Origin: Microbacterium sp. W4I20
Lineage (GTDB): Bacteria; Actinomycetota; Actinomycetes; Actinomycetales; Microbacteriaceae
Reading direction: 5' to 3'
DNA length: 64,000 nucleotides
NCBI RefSeq assembly: GCF_030816505.1
Contig: NZ_JAUSYB010000001.1
Coordinates: forward strand, 620,001 to 684,000
Part shown: in pieces, positions 1 to 9,484 of the stretch
Layout: the number at the start of each line of letters is the position of its first letter
How positions within the stretch are numbered: position 1 is the stretch's first letter
Translations under genes and position numbers: made by a program
Notes under the pieces: generated by a model
The model's input: only the letters and a program-made list of their open reading frames with translations
What the model was told of the DNA's origin: nothing
The model's database searches: none

Positions 1-134
1 GAGGGAGGACGTGTGCTGGATAGAGGGTCGAGCACGTCGTCCGACCTTCTATTCTGCCAGATGCACAGCCCAGGCGCGAAACGCGGCGAAACGGCGGGTG
101 CCGTGTCGTGATGCCCGCGTGTCAGACTGTGCTC

Positions 135-1283
135 GTGAAGCTCGAATTCGCCTCCTCGGCCCGCTCCACCGTCGGCATCGAGTGGGAGATCATGCTCGCG
201 GATCCCGCGACCGGTGATCTCGTCGGACGTGCCCCCGAGCTGCTGGATGCGCTGGAGGCCGAGAGCGAGAGCGAACGCCATACGGTCACGGGTGAGCTGC
301 TCACGAACACGATCGAGGTGACGAGCGGGATCGGCGACTCGGTCGCTCACGCCATCGATGACATCGCCAACGCGATCGCGGCCGTGCGCACGGCCACCGA
401 TCCGGCCGGGATCGAACTGCTGTCCGCGGGGAGCCACCCGTTCGCGCAGTGGTACGACCAGCAGGTCACAGACAAGACCCGGTATCACAAGCTCATCGAG
501 CGCACGCAGTGGTGGGGCCGGAACATGATGATCTGGGGCATCCACGTGCACATCGGCGTCGAGGACCAGCGCAAGGTCTTCCCCATCATCAACGCCCTCG
601 CCGGTTTCCTCCCCCACCTGCAGTCGCTGTCGGCATCGAGTCCCTATTGGGCCGGCGAACGCACGGGGTACGCCTCGAACCGCGCGCTCGTGTTCCAGCA
701 ACTCCCCACGGCCGGGTTGCCGTGGCCCCTGAGCGAGTGGTCGGAGTACGAGTCGTACCTGGACGACATGGTGCGCACCGGCGTCATGGCCGACGCGACA
801 GAGGTGCGCTGGGACATCCGCCCGGCGCCGCGTTGGGGAACCATCGAGGTGCGCGCCTGCGACGGCATGTCGACGCTCCCGGAGCTCGCCGCCGTCACCG
901 CGCTCACGCAGGTGCTCGTCGAGCACTTCTCGCGCCAGCTCGACGAGGGGCGCACGCTGCCCGAGATGCCGGCGTGGTTCCACCGGGAGAACAAGTGGCG
1001 CGCGGCGCGCTATGGCCTGGATGCACGAGTGATCGTGGATGCGGACGGCACGCAGCGCCCGGTGCGCGAGCACCTGGCCGAGACACTCGAGGAGCTGGCG
1101 CCCGTCGCCGTCGAGCTCGGGTGCTTGCGCGAATTCACCAGCAACGCCACGACGCTCGAGAACGGCGCCAGTTACGAGCGGCAGCTCGTCATCGCCAACG
1201 CGACGGGTGGCGATCTCGGTGCCGTCGTACAGCACCTGATCCGGGAGTTCCGGTCCGGCCCCGAGTCCTCGATCGAGGAGTAG
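135..1283 (+). CDS. YbdK-type carboxylate-amine ligase (glutamate-cysteine ligase 2 family)
   Basis: An ATP-grasp-like ligase of the GCS2 family, which joins glutamate to an amine or cysteine; the true substrate in actinobacteria is usually not known. The N-terminal TVGIEWEIML stretch is the family's glutamate-binding start, and the NMMIWGIHVHIGV and ATEVRWDIRPAPRWGTIEVRACD segments are typical of the fold. Length (382 aa) is normal. No Shine-Dalgarno site precedes either possible start; I chose GTG at 135 because family members begin just before the EWE motif, but ATG at 108 is in frame and possible. The 107 bases before it hold only a weak TATTCT (50-55) that could be a -10 box. The gene is convergent with the regulator that follows. 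Confidence 0.85.
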   Translation: MKLEFASSARSTVGIEWEIMLADPATGDLVGRAPELLDALEAESESERHTVTGELLTNTIEVTSGIGDSVAHAIDDIANAIAAVRTATDPAGIELLSAGSHPFAQWYDQQVTDKTRYHKLIERTQWWGRNMMIWGIHVHIGVEDQRKVFPIINALAGFLPHLQSLSASSPYWAGERTGYASNRALVFQQLPTAGLPWPLSEWSEYESYLDDMVRTGVMADATEVRWDIRPAPRWGTIEVRACDGMSTLPELAAVTALTQVLVEHFSRQLDEGRTLPEMPAWFHRENKWRAARYGLDARVIVDADGTQRPVREHLAETLEELAPVAVELGCLREFTSNATTLENGASYERQLVIANATGGDLGAVVQHLIREFRSGPESSIEE

Positions 1284-1305
1284 CCCGGCCGACGGGCCGC
1301 GGGTC

Positions 1306-2277
1306 TCAGTCCTCCACGAGGCGACGCGCGAGTCCTTCGTCGAGCACCACGTCGGTGATCAGTTCGGCGGCGATCGCCGCCCGCAGGCTGATCAGCTTCG
1401 GAATACCGGACACCACGCAGACCCGCCGCGGCACTCGGCGCAGCCGATCGAGCCCGGGCCCGGTGGCTCTGGCGTTGACCCGGATGTCCCGCCACGATCC
1501 ATCCGCCCGGAAGAACACGGTCGCGACGTCGCCGATGGCGTGGTCCTCGCGGAGGCTTCGGTAGTCCTCGCGCCCGAGGTAGCCGCCGACGTAGACCCGG
1601 CTCGGGACCTCGGCGGCCGGTGATCCCAGGCTGAACACCGCGATGTCCATCTTGGCCTGCAGGTCCAGCACCCGGCGGGTGCTGCGCTCGCGCCACATCG
1701 CCTCGCGCGTCGCGGGATCGTCGAAGAACGCCGGCACCGGGAACTGCTGCACCTGCGCGCCGAAGGCGCTGCCGAAGCGCTGCAGGATGTCGCTGGAGTA
1801 CTCCACGCCGCTGGTCTGGGTGTTCCCCGCACCGTTGAGCTGCACGAATGTGGTGTTGTGGGTCTCCTTCTGGGTCAGCCCCCGACTGACGGCACTGATC
1901 GTCGAGCCCCAGGCGACCCCGATGATCATGTTCGAGTCGACGAACTGCGACAGCAACCGTCCGGCCGTGAGGGCGACCCGTTCCAGTCGCTCGACCTCGC
2001 TGACGATCTCGGGCATCGGCACCACATGGGCGGCGACGTGGTGTCGGTCACGGATGCGCTGCTCCAGCATCCCGAGTCGCTCGAGAGGCGAATTGATGCG
2101 GATGTCGACCAGGCCGCTCTCCCTCGCGAAGCTCAGCAGACGCGAGACGGAGGAACGAGACGTGCGCAGTTCCTGTGCGATGACCTCCATGGTCTTGTCC
2201 TGCATGTAGTAGAGCTGCGCGGCGGTGAGCGCGGCGATCAGCTTCTCGTCGCGAGATTGCGCTCCGGGAGCGGCCAT
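1306..2277 (-). CDS. SorC/DeoR-type sugar-binding transcriptional regulator (glycerol operon)
   Basis: A 323-aa regulator of the SorC family: an N-terminal winged helix-turn-helix (YYMQDKTMEVIAQELRTSRSSVSRLL, roughly residues 20-45; shown here in parts, key segment QELRTSRSSVSRLL) followed by a sugar-phosphate-isomerase-like effector domain with the ligand-loop IGVAWGSTISA. The start at ATG 2277 is set by a strong AAGGAGGA site about 4-5 bases upstream; 40 further in-frame codons upstream lack a binding site. It is divergent from glpD, with a perfect 14-bp palindrome between them, so it most likely controls glpDFK and itself in response to a phosphorylated glycerol intermediate. The effector is inference. 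Confidence 0.85.
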   Translation of the reverse strand: MAAPGAQSRDEKLIAALTAAQLYYMQDKTMEVIAQELRTSRSSVSRLLSFARESGLVDIRINSPLERLGMLEQRIRDRHHVAAHVVPMPEIVSEVERLERVALTAGRLLSQFVDSNMIIGVAWGSTISAVSRGLTQKETHNTTFVQLNGAGNTQTSGVEYSSDILQRFGSAFGAQVQQFPVPAFFDDPATREAMWRERSTRRVLDLQAKMDIAVFSLGSPAAEVPSRVYVGGYLGREDYRSLREDHAIGDVATVFFRADGSWRDIRVNARATGPGLDRLRRVPRRVCVVSGIPKLISLRAAIAAELITDVVLDEGLARRLVED

Positions 2278-2301
2278 TCGATCCTCCTTGCTCTCGATCC
2301 T

Positions 2302-2315
2302 TGCACATATGTGCA
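2302..2315. promoter_or_regulatory. Perfect 14-bp palindrome, probable operator of the glp regulator
   Basis: TGCACATATGTGCA is an exact palindrome centred between 2308 and 2309, in the 102-bp gap between the divergent regulator and glpD. It lies 25 bp before the regulator start and 65 bp before glpD, where one bound protein could affect both promoters. Confidence 0.6.
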
Positions 2316-2379
2316 GTGGACTTGCGCACCGTGGTCGTGCAGGTCGATGCTGGGGGCAAGCAAGGAAGAGAGCGCGAGA

Positions 2380-4089
2380 ATGACCGATTCGACACACTCA
2401 TCAGCGGAGCGCACCGAGGTTCGCGCGATCCGCGAATCCGGACGCACGAGCGTCCTCGTCATCGGCGGCGGGATCAACGGCATCTCGGCGTTCCGGGACC
2501 TCGCCCTGCAGGGCGTGGACGTACTGCTCGTCGAGCGCGGCGACTTCGCCTCGGGCGCATCGGCCGCGTCGAGCCACATGATCCACGGCGGCATCCGCTA
2601 TCTGGAGAACGGCGAGTTCCGTCTCGTGCGCGAGTCCGTGCAGGAGCGCAACGGCCTGATCAAGATCGCGCCGCACTACGTCAAGCCGCTGCAGACGACG
2701 ATCCCGATCTACTCGACGTTCTCGGGCATCCTCGCCGCTCCCCTGCGCTTCCTCACGCACAAGAGCGGCAAGCCCCAGGAGCGCGGGGCGTTCCTCATCA
2801 AGGTCGGGCTGACGATCTACGACACCTTCTCGCGCGACGGCGGCATGGTTCCGCGCCACCGCTTCCTCGGGCGCAAGCGCGCACTCGCCGAACTGCCGCA
2901 CCTCGACCCGAACATCAAGTACACGGCGACCTACTACGACGCTTCGATGCACGACCCCGAGCGCCTGGCTCTGGACGTCCTCCAGGACGGCATCGCCGCC
3001 CACGCCGGCGCGCACGCCCTCAACTACGTCGAAGCCGTTGCCCGCGACGGTGCCAAGGTCGTGCTCCGTGACCGCGAGAGCGGCACCGAATTCGAGGTGC
3101 AGGCCGACGTCGTCGTCAACGCCTCCGGCCCGTGGACCGACCTGACCAACGACGCGCTCGGCCTCGACAGCCGCTACATGGGCGGCACCAAGGGCTCGCA
3201 CATCGTCCTCGACCACCCCGAGCTCCTCGAGGCGACGCAGGGTCGGGAGATCTTCTTCGAGCACTCTGACGGTCGCATCGTGCTCATCTACCCGCTCAAG
3301 GGACGCGTCATGGTCGGCACGACCGACATCGACGCCGACCCGAGCGAGATCGCGGTCTGCACGGACGAGGAGGTCGACTACTTCTTCGACCTGGTCCATC
3401 ACGTGTTCCCGAAGATCCCGGTATCGCGGGATCAGATCGTCTACAAGTTCTCCGGCATCCGCCCTTTGCCCCGCCATGAGGACACCGCTCCCGGCTTCGT
3501 GTCGCGCGACTACCGCATCGAGGTGGACGAGAAGGGCGCAGTGCCGCTGGTGAGCCTCGTCGGCGGCAAGTGGACGACCTTCCGGGCACTCGGCGAATCG
3601 GTCTCCGACGTCGTGCTCGGGCTGATCGACCGCACCAGGACCGTCTCGACGGCAGGCCGAGCCATCGGCGGCGGACGCGACTTCCCCCGCACCGAGAAGG
3701 CCAAGCGCATCTGGATCCAGGACAACCTCGCCGGAGCCGGTGACCGCGCCGAGCGCCTGATAGCCCGCTACGGCACGCGCGCCGCGCAGGTCTGGGAGTA
3801 TGTCGAACAGGGTGACGACGCTCCCCTGGCCGGCGGTGACCTCTCCACCCGCGAGCTCGAGTGGATGGTGAAGCACGAGATGGTGGCCCGCCTGGAGGAC
3901 ATCGTCCTCCGCCGCACCAGCATCGCCTTCGTCGGAAACGCGGATGCCGATGTGCTCGACGAGATCGCCGACGCGCTGGCTCCGCTCCTGGGCTGGGATC
4001 GTGCGCGGCACGATGCTGAACTCGAGCAGACCCGTCTGCTGCTGAACGAACGACATGGACTCCACATCTCGTCCCGCGCCCGCGGCTGA
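2380..4089 (+). CDS. glpD: Aerobic glycerol-3-phosphate dehydrogenase
   Basis: FAD-dependent membrane-associated enzyme that oxidises sn-glycerol 3-phosphate to dihydroxyacetone phosphate and feeds electrons to the quinone pool. Of 569 aa, the usual length. The dinucleotide-binding motif GGGINGISAFRDLALQG lies near residues 27-45, followed by SSHMIHGGIRYLENGEF, typical of the family; VGTTDID and the C-terminal DAO_C domain are also present. ATG 2380 is preceded by AAGGAAGAG; a longer in-frame reading runs back across the intergenic operator and is not real. First gene of glpD-glpF-glpK. Confidence 0.95.
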   Translation: MTDSTHSSAERTEVRAIRESGRTSVLVIGGGINGISAFRDLALQGVDVLLVERGDFASGASAASSHMIHGGIRYLENGEFRLVRESVQERNGLIKIAPHYVKPLQTTIPIYSTFSGILAAPLRFLTHKSGKPQERGAFLIKVGLTIYDTFSRDGGMVPRHRFLGRKRALAELPHLDPNIKYTATYYDASMHDPERLALDVLQDGIAAHAGAHALNYVEAVARDGAKVVLRDRESGTEFEVQADVVVNASGPWTDLTNDALGLDSRYMGGTKGSHIVLDHPELLEATQGREIFFEHSDGRIVLIYPLKGRVMVGTTDIDADPSEIAVCTDEEVDYFFDLVHHVFPKIPVSRDQIVYKFSGIRPLPRHEDTAPGFVSRDYRIEVDEKGAVPLVSLVGGKWTTFRALGESVSDVVLGLIDRTRTVSTAGRAIGGGRDFPRTEKAKRIWIQDNLAGAGDRAERLIARYGTRAAQVWEYVEQGDDAPLAGGDLSTRELEWMVKHEMVARLEDIVLRRTSIAFVGNADADVLDEIADALAPLLGWDRARHDAELEQTRLLLNERHGLHISSRARG

Positions 4090-4134
4090 CGAGAACTCCG
4101 ACCGCCGCCCTCCTCGCGGCGAAACTCCCTCACC

Positions 4135-4160
4135 GTGTCGGGGCAGAGGGGCCCTGACAC
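4135..4160 (+). promoter_or_regulatory. Intercistronic stem-loop between glpD and glpF
   Basis: A 10-bp stem with one G-U pair (4135-4144 with 4151-4160) and a 6-base loop stands just before the glpF ribosome binding site. It has no T tract, so it looks more like an mRNA processing or stability element than a full terminator. Confidence 0.4.
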
Positions 4161-4181
4161 TCAAGAAAGGTCAATGAAGAC

Positions 4182-4937
4182 ATGGCTGATGTGAATCTCG
4201 GTCTCTACTTCCTGTCGGAGTTGGTCGGCACAGCGATGCTGATCCTCCTCGGTTGTGGTGTGGTCGCCAACGTCGCTCTCGCGAAGAACAAGGGCTTCGC
4301 CGGCGGCTTCCTGATGGTCAACTGGGGATGGGGCCTCGCGGTCTTCGCCGGTGTGCTCGCCTCCGCGTACTCCGGTGCCATCCTCAACCCCGCTGTCGGC
4401 ATCGGCCTGCTGGTCGCCGGCAAGATCTCGTTCGTGATGTTCCTGACGGCCACCGGTGCTGAACTGCTCGGCGCGATCATCGGTGCCGTCCTCACGTGGC
4501 TCGCCTACAAGCAGCACTTCGACGAGGAGCCGGAGGCCGCCAACAAGCTCGGCGTCTTCTCGACCGGTCCCGCGATCCGCTCGTACGGCTGGAACCTGGT
4601 CACCGAGATCATCGGCACGTTCGTGCTGGTGTTCGTGATCTTCGCGTTCGCGGACTACGGCGACATCGAGGTCGGCACGCCCGGAGGCCTCGGACCGCTC
4701 ACCGCGCTCCCCGTCGCGCTGCTCGTCGTCGCGATCGGCGCCTCGCTCGGTGGACCGACCGGCTACGCCATCAACCCGGCCCGTGACCTCGGCCCGCGCA
4801 TCGCCCACGCCATCCTGCCGATCAAGGGCAAGGGCTCCAGCGACTGGTCCTACTCGTGGGTCCCCGTCGTCGGTCCGCTCCTCGGTGGTGTGCTCGCCGC
4901 TCTCGCCGCTCCCGCGCTCCTCGGCCTCGCCGGCTGA
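4182..4937 (+). CDS. glpF: Glycerol uptake facilitator (aquaglyceroporin)
   Basis: Inner-membrane channel of the MIP/aquaporin family that lets glycerol diffuse into the cell. The two half-helix pore motifs are visible as ILNPAVGIG (first NPA box) and [11 protein letters not shown] (second NPA box, with the following D-L-G-P-R that marks glycerol facilitators rather than water-only channels). About six membrane segments in 251 aa, standard size. A GAAAGG site lies 11 bases before ATG 4182. Between glpD and glpK, so the product supplies glycerol for the kinase next door. Confidence 0.93.
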   Translation: MADVNLGLYFLSELVGTAMLILLGCGVVANVALAKNKGFAGGFLMVNWGWGLAVFAGVLASAYSGAILNPAVGIGLLVAGKISFVMFLTATGAELLGAIIGAVLTWLAYKQHFDEEPEAANKLGVFSTGPAIRSYGWNLVTEIIGTFVLVFVIFAFADYGDIEVGTPGGLGPLTALPVALLVVAIGASLGGPTGYAINPARDLGPRIAHAILPIKGKGSSDWSYSWVPVVGPLLGGVLAALAAPALLGLAG

Positions 4938-4981
4938 CCGACGCACAACGCAACCGCAAAGCTATTCAAAGGAGAAGCACA

Positions 4982-6496
4982 GTGGCTGACTACATCATCG
5001 CCATCGACCAGGGAACGACCTCGAGCCGCGCCATCATCTTCGACAAGAAGGGGAGCATCATCGAGTCGGGCCAGAAGGAGCACGAGCAGATCCTTCCGAA
5101 GGCCGGCTGGGTCGAGCACGATGCCGCCGAGATCTGGCGCAACGTGCAGGAGGTCATCGGGCTCGCGCTGAGCCGCGCCGACCTCACCCGTCACGACATC
5201 GCCGCGATCGGCATCACCAACCAGCGCGAGACCGCGGTGGTGTGGGACCGGACGACCGGCAAGCCGGTCTACAACGCGATCGTCTGGCAGGACACCCGCA
5301 CGCAGGAGATCGTCGACCGTCTCGCGGCCGATGGCGGCGGAGACCGGTTCAAGGACATCGTCGGCCTTCCGCTGGCGACGTACTTCTCCGGCACCAAGAT
5401 CGCCTGGATCCTCGAGAACGTCGACGGTGCCCGTGAGAAGGCGGAGGCGGGTGACCTCGCCTTCGGCACCACCGACAGCTGGGTGCTCTGGAACCTCACC
5501 GGCGGCGTGGACGGCGGTGTGCATGCGACCGATGTCACCAACGCCTCCCGGACCATGTTCATGGACCTCGAGACGCTCGAGTGGCGCGACGACATCCTCG
5601 AGGTGTTCGGCGTGCCGCGCTCGATGATGCCGGAGATCCGCTCCTCCTCCGAGGTGTACGGCAACGCGGAGGACTCCTCTCTGCTGCGTGAGACGCCGAT
5701 CGCCGGCATCCTCGGCGACCAGCAGGCGGCGACCTTCGGCCAGGCGGCGTTCCAGACCGGTGAGAGCAAGAACACCTACGGCACGGGCTGCTTCCTGATC
5801 TTCAACACGGGCGAGGAGATCGTCCACTCGAAGAACGGGCTGCTCACCACCGTCGGCTACAAGCTCGGTGACGGTCCGACCCACTACGCGCTCGAGGGTT
5901 CGATCGCCGTCACGGGCTCGCTGATCCAGTGGCTCCGGGACCAGCTCGGCATCATCTCTTCGGCCCCCGAGGTCGAGAAGCTGGCCGAGCAGGTCGACGA
6001 CAACGGCGGCGTGTACATCGTCCCGGCTTTCTCGGGACTCTTCGCTCCGTACTGGCGACCGGATGCTCGCGGCGCGATCGTCGGCCTCACCCGCTACGCG
6101 AACAAGAACCACATCGCTCGCGCGGCGCTCGAGGCCGTGGCGTTCCAGACGCGCGACGTGCTCGACGCGGTCAACGCGGATGCCGGAGTCGACCTCACCG
6201 AGCTGAAGGTCGACGGCGGCATGGTCGCGAACGATGCACTCATGCAGTTCCAGGCCGATGTCCTGGGCGTCCCGGTGGTGCGTCCGGTCGTCGCCGAGAC
6301 CACGGCGCTGGGTGCGGCGTACGCCGCCGGCCTCGCGGTGGGCTTCTGGAACGGCCTGGATGACCTCTCTGCCAACTGGCAGGAGGACAAGCGCTGGGAG
6401 CCGTTGATGGAGGCCGGTGAGCGCGACCGTCAGCTGCGCCTGTGGCGCAAGGCCGTCACCAAGTCGATGGACTGGGTCGACGAGGACGTGAACTGA
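4982..6496 (+). CDS. glpK: Glycerol kinase
   Basis: FGGY-family kinase that phosphorylates glycerol with ATP to sn-glycerol 3-phosphate, trapping it in the cytoplasm. N-terminal ATP site [15 protein letters not shown], the NQRET motif around residue 80 and the [13 protein letters not shown] segment are diagnostic; 504 aa is standard. Start is GTG 4982, with AAAGGAG 7 bases upstream; longer in-frame reading back into glpF has no site. Last gene of the glp operon, followed at once by a strong terminator. Confidence 0.95.
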   Translation: MADYIIAIDQGTTSSRAIIFDKKGSIIESGQKEHEQILPKAGWVEHDAAEIWRNVQEVIGLALSRADLTRHDIAAIGITNQRETAVVWDRTTGKPVYNAIVWQDTRTQEIVDRLAADGGGDRFKDIVGLPLATYFSGTKIAWILENVDGAREKAEAGDLAFGTTDSWVLWNLTGGVDGGVHATDVTNASRTMFMDLETLEWRDDILEVFGVPRSMMPEIRSSSEVYGNAEDSSLLRETPIAGILGDQQAATFGQAAFQTGESKNTYGTGCFLIFNTGEEIVHSKNGLLTTVGYKLGDGPTHYALEGSIAVTGSLIQWLRDQLGIISSAPEVEKLAEQVDDNGGVYIVPAFSGLFAPYWRPDARGAIVGLTRYANKNHIARAALEAVAFQTRDVLDAVNADAGVDLTELKVDGGMVANDALMQFQADVLGVPVVRPVVAETTALGAAYAAGLAVGFWNGLDDLSANWQEDKRWEPLMEAGERDRQLRLWRKAVTKSMDWVDEDVN

Positions 6497-6512
6497 TCAC
6501 ACGCGATCATCG

Positions 6513-6550
6513 AGGCGGGCTCGGAGGTAATCCCTCCGGGCCCGCCTTTT
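6513..6550 (+). terminator. Rho-independent terminator after glpK
   Basis: GGCGGGC (6514-6520) and CGGAGG (6522-6527) pair with CCTCCG (6533-6538) and GCCCGCC (6540-6546), followed by TTTT. It closes the glpDFK operon and separates it from the convergent gene. Confidence 0.85.
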
Positions 6551-6562
6551 CCGTGCGCGAAA

Positions 6563-7480
6563 TCAGAAGCCGTTGATCGTCGCGAAGAAGGCGCCGGTTC
6601 CGTCGACCGTCACCGATCCGTCTTCGCGGGTGGTCGTGACCTGCTCGTATCCCGCTGCACTCCAGTAGTACACGTTCGCCGAGATCTCGCCGACGCCGTC
6701 CGAGAAGGCCATCTGAGCGAACTGAGCTATCCCGTGCACCACCTGGAGCGCACTCGGGCCCTCCACGACGTGGAACGCCAGATGGTGACGCGAAGGCACG
6801 GCGAAGAGCACGCCATACGGCGCGGAAGGCACACCCACGCGAGCGAGCAGCGCCGGGATGTCGAGGGCACGACTCGCCGTGAACATCGACTCCGTCGCGA
6901 TGAGGTGGAACGGACCGCTTCCGGCATCCAGTGTCTGCATCTCCGCGAGAGGCTCGGCGGAGACCGCGGCGATCGCCGCCGGCCACAGGCGGTCCGCGTC
7001 GAAGCGGCTGACGATCGCATCCGGGACGGTGGACACGGTCTCGGGATAGTCCAGCATCAGGATCGCCTCGAGGTCGTTCACGATCGCGCGACGGTAGGTG
7101 AACTGGGCACGGTGGCTCTCGGGCAGGTAGGTGCTCGGGATGAGGCGGGCCTTCACGAGCGACAGGATCTCGTCATCGGAGAGCTCGTCGTCCGTGGGCT
7201 CCGACCTGCGGCTGAACAAGCCGGAGATGTGACGCTCGACGACCTGCGGCCAGTTCTGTTCCGGCTCGAGCTTCACCGCACGGGAGAGGTTGTACAACCC
7301 GAACTGGCCGCCGGAGGAGCTCTCCGCATAGTCCCCGTGCACCGTGACCGTGCCCTCCGCAGCGGGCCAGAGCTCGGCGAAGAGTCGGCGGAGTAGAGCA
7401 GCCTGTTCCTTCGTCAGGTCGTCGAGATCGGGATCGACTTCGGCAGCCGACTTCTTCTTCCCGAAGTTGAGGAATCCCAC
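6563..7480 (-). CDS. Protein of unknown function
   Basis: I do not recognise this 305-aa protein with certainty. It begins MGFLNFGKKK, a short amphipathic basic start, then an acidic linker (EVDPDLDDLT) and a mainly soluble alpha/beta protein with no signal peptide or membrane helix. The VVERHISGLF and VPSRHHLAFHVV segments recall DUF1444 (YtpQ-like) proteins, but this is a weak impression. Start is GTG 7480 with only a purine-rich GAGAGAG stretch upstream. It stands alone between the glp terminator and a LysR regulator on the same strand, with 120 bases between. Confidence 0.6.
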   Translation of the reverse strand: MGFLNFGKKKSAAEVDPDLDDLTKEQAALLRRLFAELWPAAEGTVTVHGDYAESSSGGQFGLYNLSRAVKLEPEQNWPQVVERHISGLFSRRSEPTDDELSDDEILSLVKARLIPSTYLPESHRAQFTYRRAIVNDLEAILMLDYPETVSTVPDAIVSRFDADRLWPAAIAAVSAEPLAEMQTLDAGSGPFHLIATESMFTASRALDIPALLARVGVPSAPYGVLFAVPSRHHLAFHVVEGPSALQVVHGIAQFAQMAFSDGVGEISANVYYWSAAGYEQVTTTREDGSVTVDGTGAFFATINGF

Positions 7481-7602
7481 TCGTCACTCTCTCTCAGCGA
7501 TCGTCGGCGGGAGGATCTCTCCGGCTCGAACTCGCAGCCGTTCACGCTACCGGACGCCATCGCGGAGATCCGTAGTGACGCAGAATACCGGCGAGCATGC
7601 GG

Positions 7603-8484
7603 TCAGAGGCGCTCGTGGTTCGCGAGAATCGCGAGGAACGCCCGGGCGACGCTGCGTGGCGCAGCCACATCCCATGCCACGTACTCGACCCTTTTCGGGC
7701 CGTCCCGCACCTCGACGGCGACCACATCGACTCCCGACCGCACGATGACTCCGGGAGCCAGCAGTGCGATCGCGAGGCCGGCGGCCACCAGACCGAGCAT
7801 CAGCTCGGCGGAATCCGCCTCGAAGACCACGTCGCGTTCGATACCGGCTGCGGTGAACGCCGCGTCGCTCTGTGCGCGACCCGACGTCGAGGCGGGGAAG
7901 TCCGCGAACGTCATGCCCGCCAGGTCGCGAAGATCGACGGATGCCGATGCCGCGAGGTCGTGGCCAGGCGGGAGGACCGCGACCAGACGATCGGACGAGA
8001 GCACCCGCGAGGCGACGCCGCTCGGAGCCTGGCCCTCTCGGAGCCCGAGGAGCACCACGTCGAGATCGCCATCGCGGACCGCCGCCGTCAACGAGTCACT
8101 GTTGCCCACCCGCAGTTCCACACGAGCCGACGGATGCGCCGCGCGGTACGCGACGAGCAGCGCGGGCAGGCCGACGGCGGTGACCGTCGGGATGACTCCG
8201 AGGCGCAGAGTTCCGACGACGTCCCCGGCGACGGCCGCCGCATCCTCCTTCGCCTGCTCTGCGGCGAGCAGCGCCGCTCGCGCGTGAGGAACGAACGCCT
8301 CCCCGGCCTCGGTGAGGCGCACTCTGCGACTCGATCGTACGAAGAGCCGCTGCCCGAGTTCGCGTTCGAGCGCGGCGATCTGATGACTCAGAGCCGACTG
8401 GGTGACGAAACAGCGCTCCGCAGCGCGAGTGAAGCTCGACGTCGCGGCGACCTCGACGACATACCTCAGCTGCTGCAACTCCAT
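7603..8484 (-). CDS. LysR-family transcriptional regulator
   Basis: A 293-aa LysR-type regulator. The N-terminal helix-turn-helix is plain (MELQQLRYVVEVA, then SFTRAAERCFVTQSALSHQI, residues about 15-35), followed by a periplasmic-binding-like effector domain (GTLRLGVIPTVTAVGLPALL). ATG 8484 opens the conserved MELQQLRY start; an ATG at 8505 in frame would add seven residues and run into the inverted repeat. It is divergent from an EamA exporter with an inverted repeat in the gap, the usual arrangement for a regulator that controls the neighbouring transporter. The effector is unknown. Confidence 0.9.
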   Translation of the reverse strand: MELQQLRYVVEVAATSSFTRAAERCFVTQSALSHQIAALERELGQRLFVRSSRRVRLTEAGEAFVPHARAALLAAEQAKEDAAAVAGDVVGTLRLGVIPTVTAVGLPALLVAYRAAHPSARVELRVGNSDSLTAAVRDGDLDVVLLGLREGQAPSGVASRVLSSDRLVAVLPPGHDLAASASVDLRDLAGMTFADFPASTSGRAQSDAAFTAAGIERDVVFEADSAELMLGLVAAGLAIALLAPGVIVRSGVDVVAVEVRDGPKRVEYVAWDVAAPRSVARAFLAILANHERL

Positions 8485-8502
8485 CCGACCATGATCCCGC
8501 TT

Positions 8503-8524
8503 CATGCTTTGCGTGACAAGCATG
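8503..8524. promoter_or_regulatory. 7-8-7 inverted repeat, probable LysR operator
   Basis: CATGCTT (8503-8509) and AAGCATG (8518-8524) are perfect inverted arms around an 8-base spacer in the 78-bp gap between the divergent LysR and EamA genes. Confidence 0.55.
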
Positions 8525-8562
8525 CGTTGGACTCATCGAAGTTGTCAGAGGAGCCTGGAAGC

Positions 8563-9477
8563 ATGAACCGAGTCACCATCCTCCTGCTGACGGCACTGGC
8601 CCCGATCGCCTGGGGAACGACGTACCTCGTCACGACCGAGCTCCTCCCCCTCGGGCATCCGCTGTTCGCGGGACTGCTCCGTTCTCTGCCCGCCGGCCTG
8701 CTCGCCATCGCGGTCAGCCGCCGACTCCCTCGAGGCACCTGGTGGTGGAAGGCGTTCGCGCTCGGCGGGCTCAACATCGGAGCCTTCTTCCCGCTCCTGT
8801 TCCTCGCGGCAGAGCGGCTCCCCGGCGGCGTCGCGGCGGCGGTCGCGGGCGCGCAGCCGCTCATCGTGCTGGTGCTCGGCTCACTCGTGCTGCAGGAGAG
8901 GATCCGGCCGGCCACCGCGGCGGCGGCGGTCGCAGGCGCTGGTGGAGTCGCGCTCGTCGTGCTCGGACCGGCGGCGTCGCTGGACCTCTGGGGAATCCTG
9001 GCGGCGCTCGGGGGCGTCACCGCCACCGGCGTGGGCATGATCCTGACCAAGCGCTGGGGCCGCCCGTCCGGCGTCGGCCCGATCGCCTACGCCGGGTGGC
9101 AGCTGGCCGCGGGCGGACTCCTCCTGCTGCCGGTGACGTTGCTGGTCGAGGGCGTGCCCGCCACGATCGACGGCGGCGCGGCGCTCGGGTATCTCTGGCT
9201 CGGGACCGCCGGCGGAATCGTGGCGTACACACTGTGGTTCCGCGGCATCCAGCAGCTGCCCGTCATCGCTCCCGGACTGCTCGCGCTGCTCTCCCCCATC
9301 GTCGCGACGATCCTGGGCGCGCTGATCGCCGGAGAAGCGTTCACGGCCGTGCAGGTGATCGGCTTCACGATCGCCCTCGGCGCGCTTGTCTCCGGTCAGA
9401 TCTTCGCCCGCAGGGGGCGGATGACCAGCCCTGCGGCAGAGCCCACCGCGGCGCCCGCTCTCGCGGCGCCGCGCTGA
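8563..9477 (+). CDS. EamA-family transporter (DMT superfamily exporter)
   Basis: A 304-aa integral membrane protein with two EamA halves and about ten hydrophobic segments; APIAWGTTYLVTTELLP at the start and the second-half repeat around AGGIVAYTLWFRGIQQLP fit the RhtA/YdcZ-like drug/metabolite exporters. Family members export amino acids or small metabolites; the substrate here is not predictable. AGAGGAG lies 8 bases before ATG 8563. It is read away from the LysR gene, which probably regulates it. The C-terminal tail is alanine/proline-rich and likely cytoplasmic. Confidence 0.88.
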   Translation: MNRVTILLLTALAPIAWGTTYLVTTELLPLGHPLFAGLLRSLPAGLLAIAVSRRLPRGTWWWKAFALGGLNIGAFFPLLFLAAERLPGGVAAAVAGAQPLIVLVLGSLVLQERIRPATAAAAVAGAGGVALVVLGPAASLDLWGILAALGGVTATGVGMILTKRWGRPSGVGPIAYAGWQLAAGGLLLLPVTLLVEGVPATIDGGAALGYLWLGTAGGIVAYTLWFRGIQQLPVIAPGLLALLSPIVATILGALIAGEAFTAVQVIGFTIALGALVSGQIFARRGRMTSPAAEPTAAPALAAPR

Positions 9478-9484
9478 CCGCGGA

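Noticed and set aside
1..107. Partial inverted repeat (GACGTG/CACGTC) and TATTCT near the left edge
   Set aside because: Arms are imperfect and the upstream context is cut off; not enough to call a site.
2401..4164. 587-codon open frame on the minus strand opposite glpD
   Set aside because: It is the antisense shadow of glpD, created by high GC at third positions; acidic/arginine-rich low-complexity translation and no family features.
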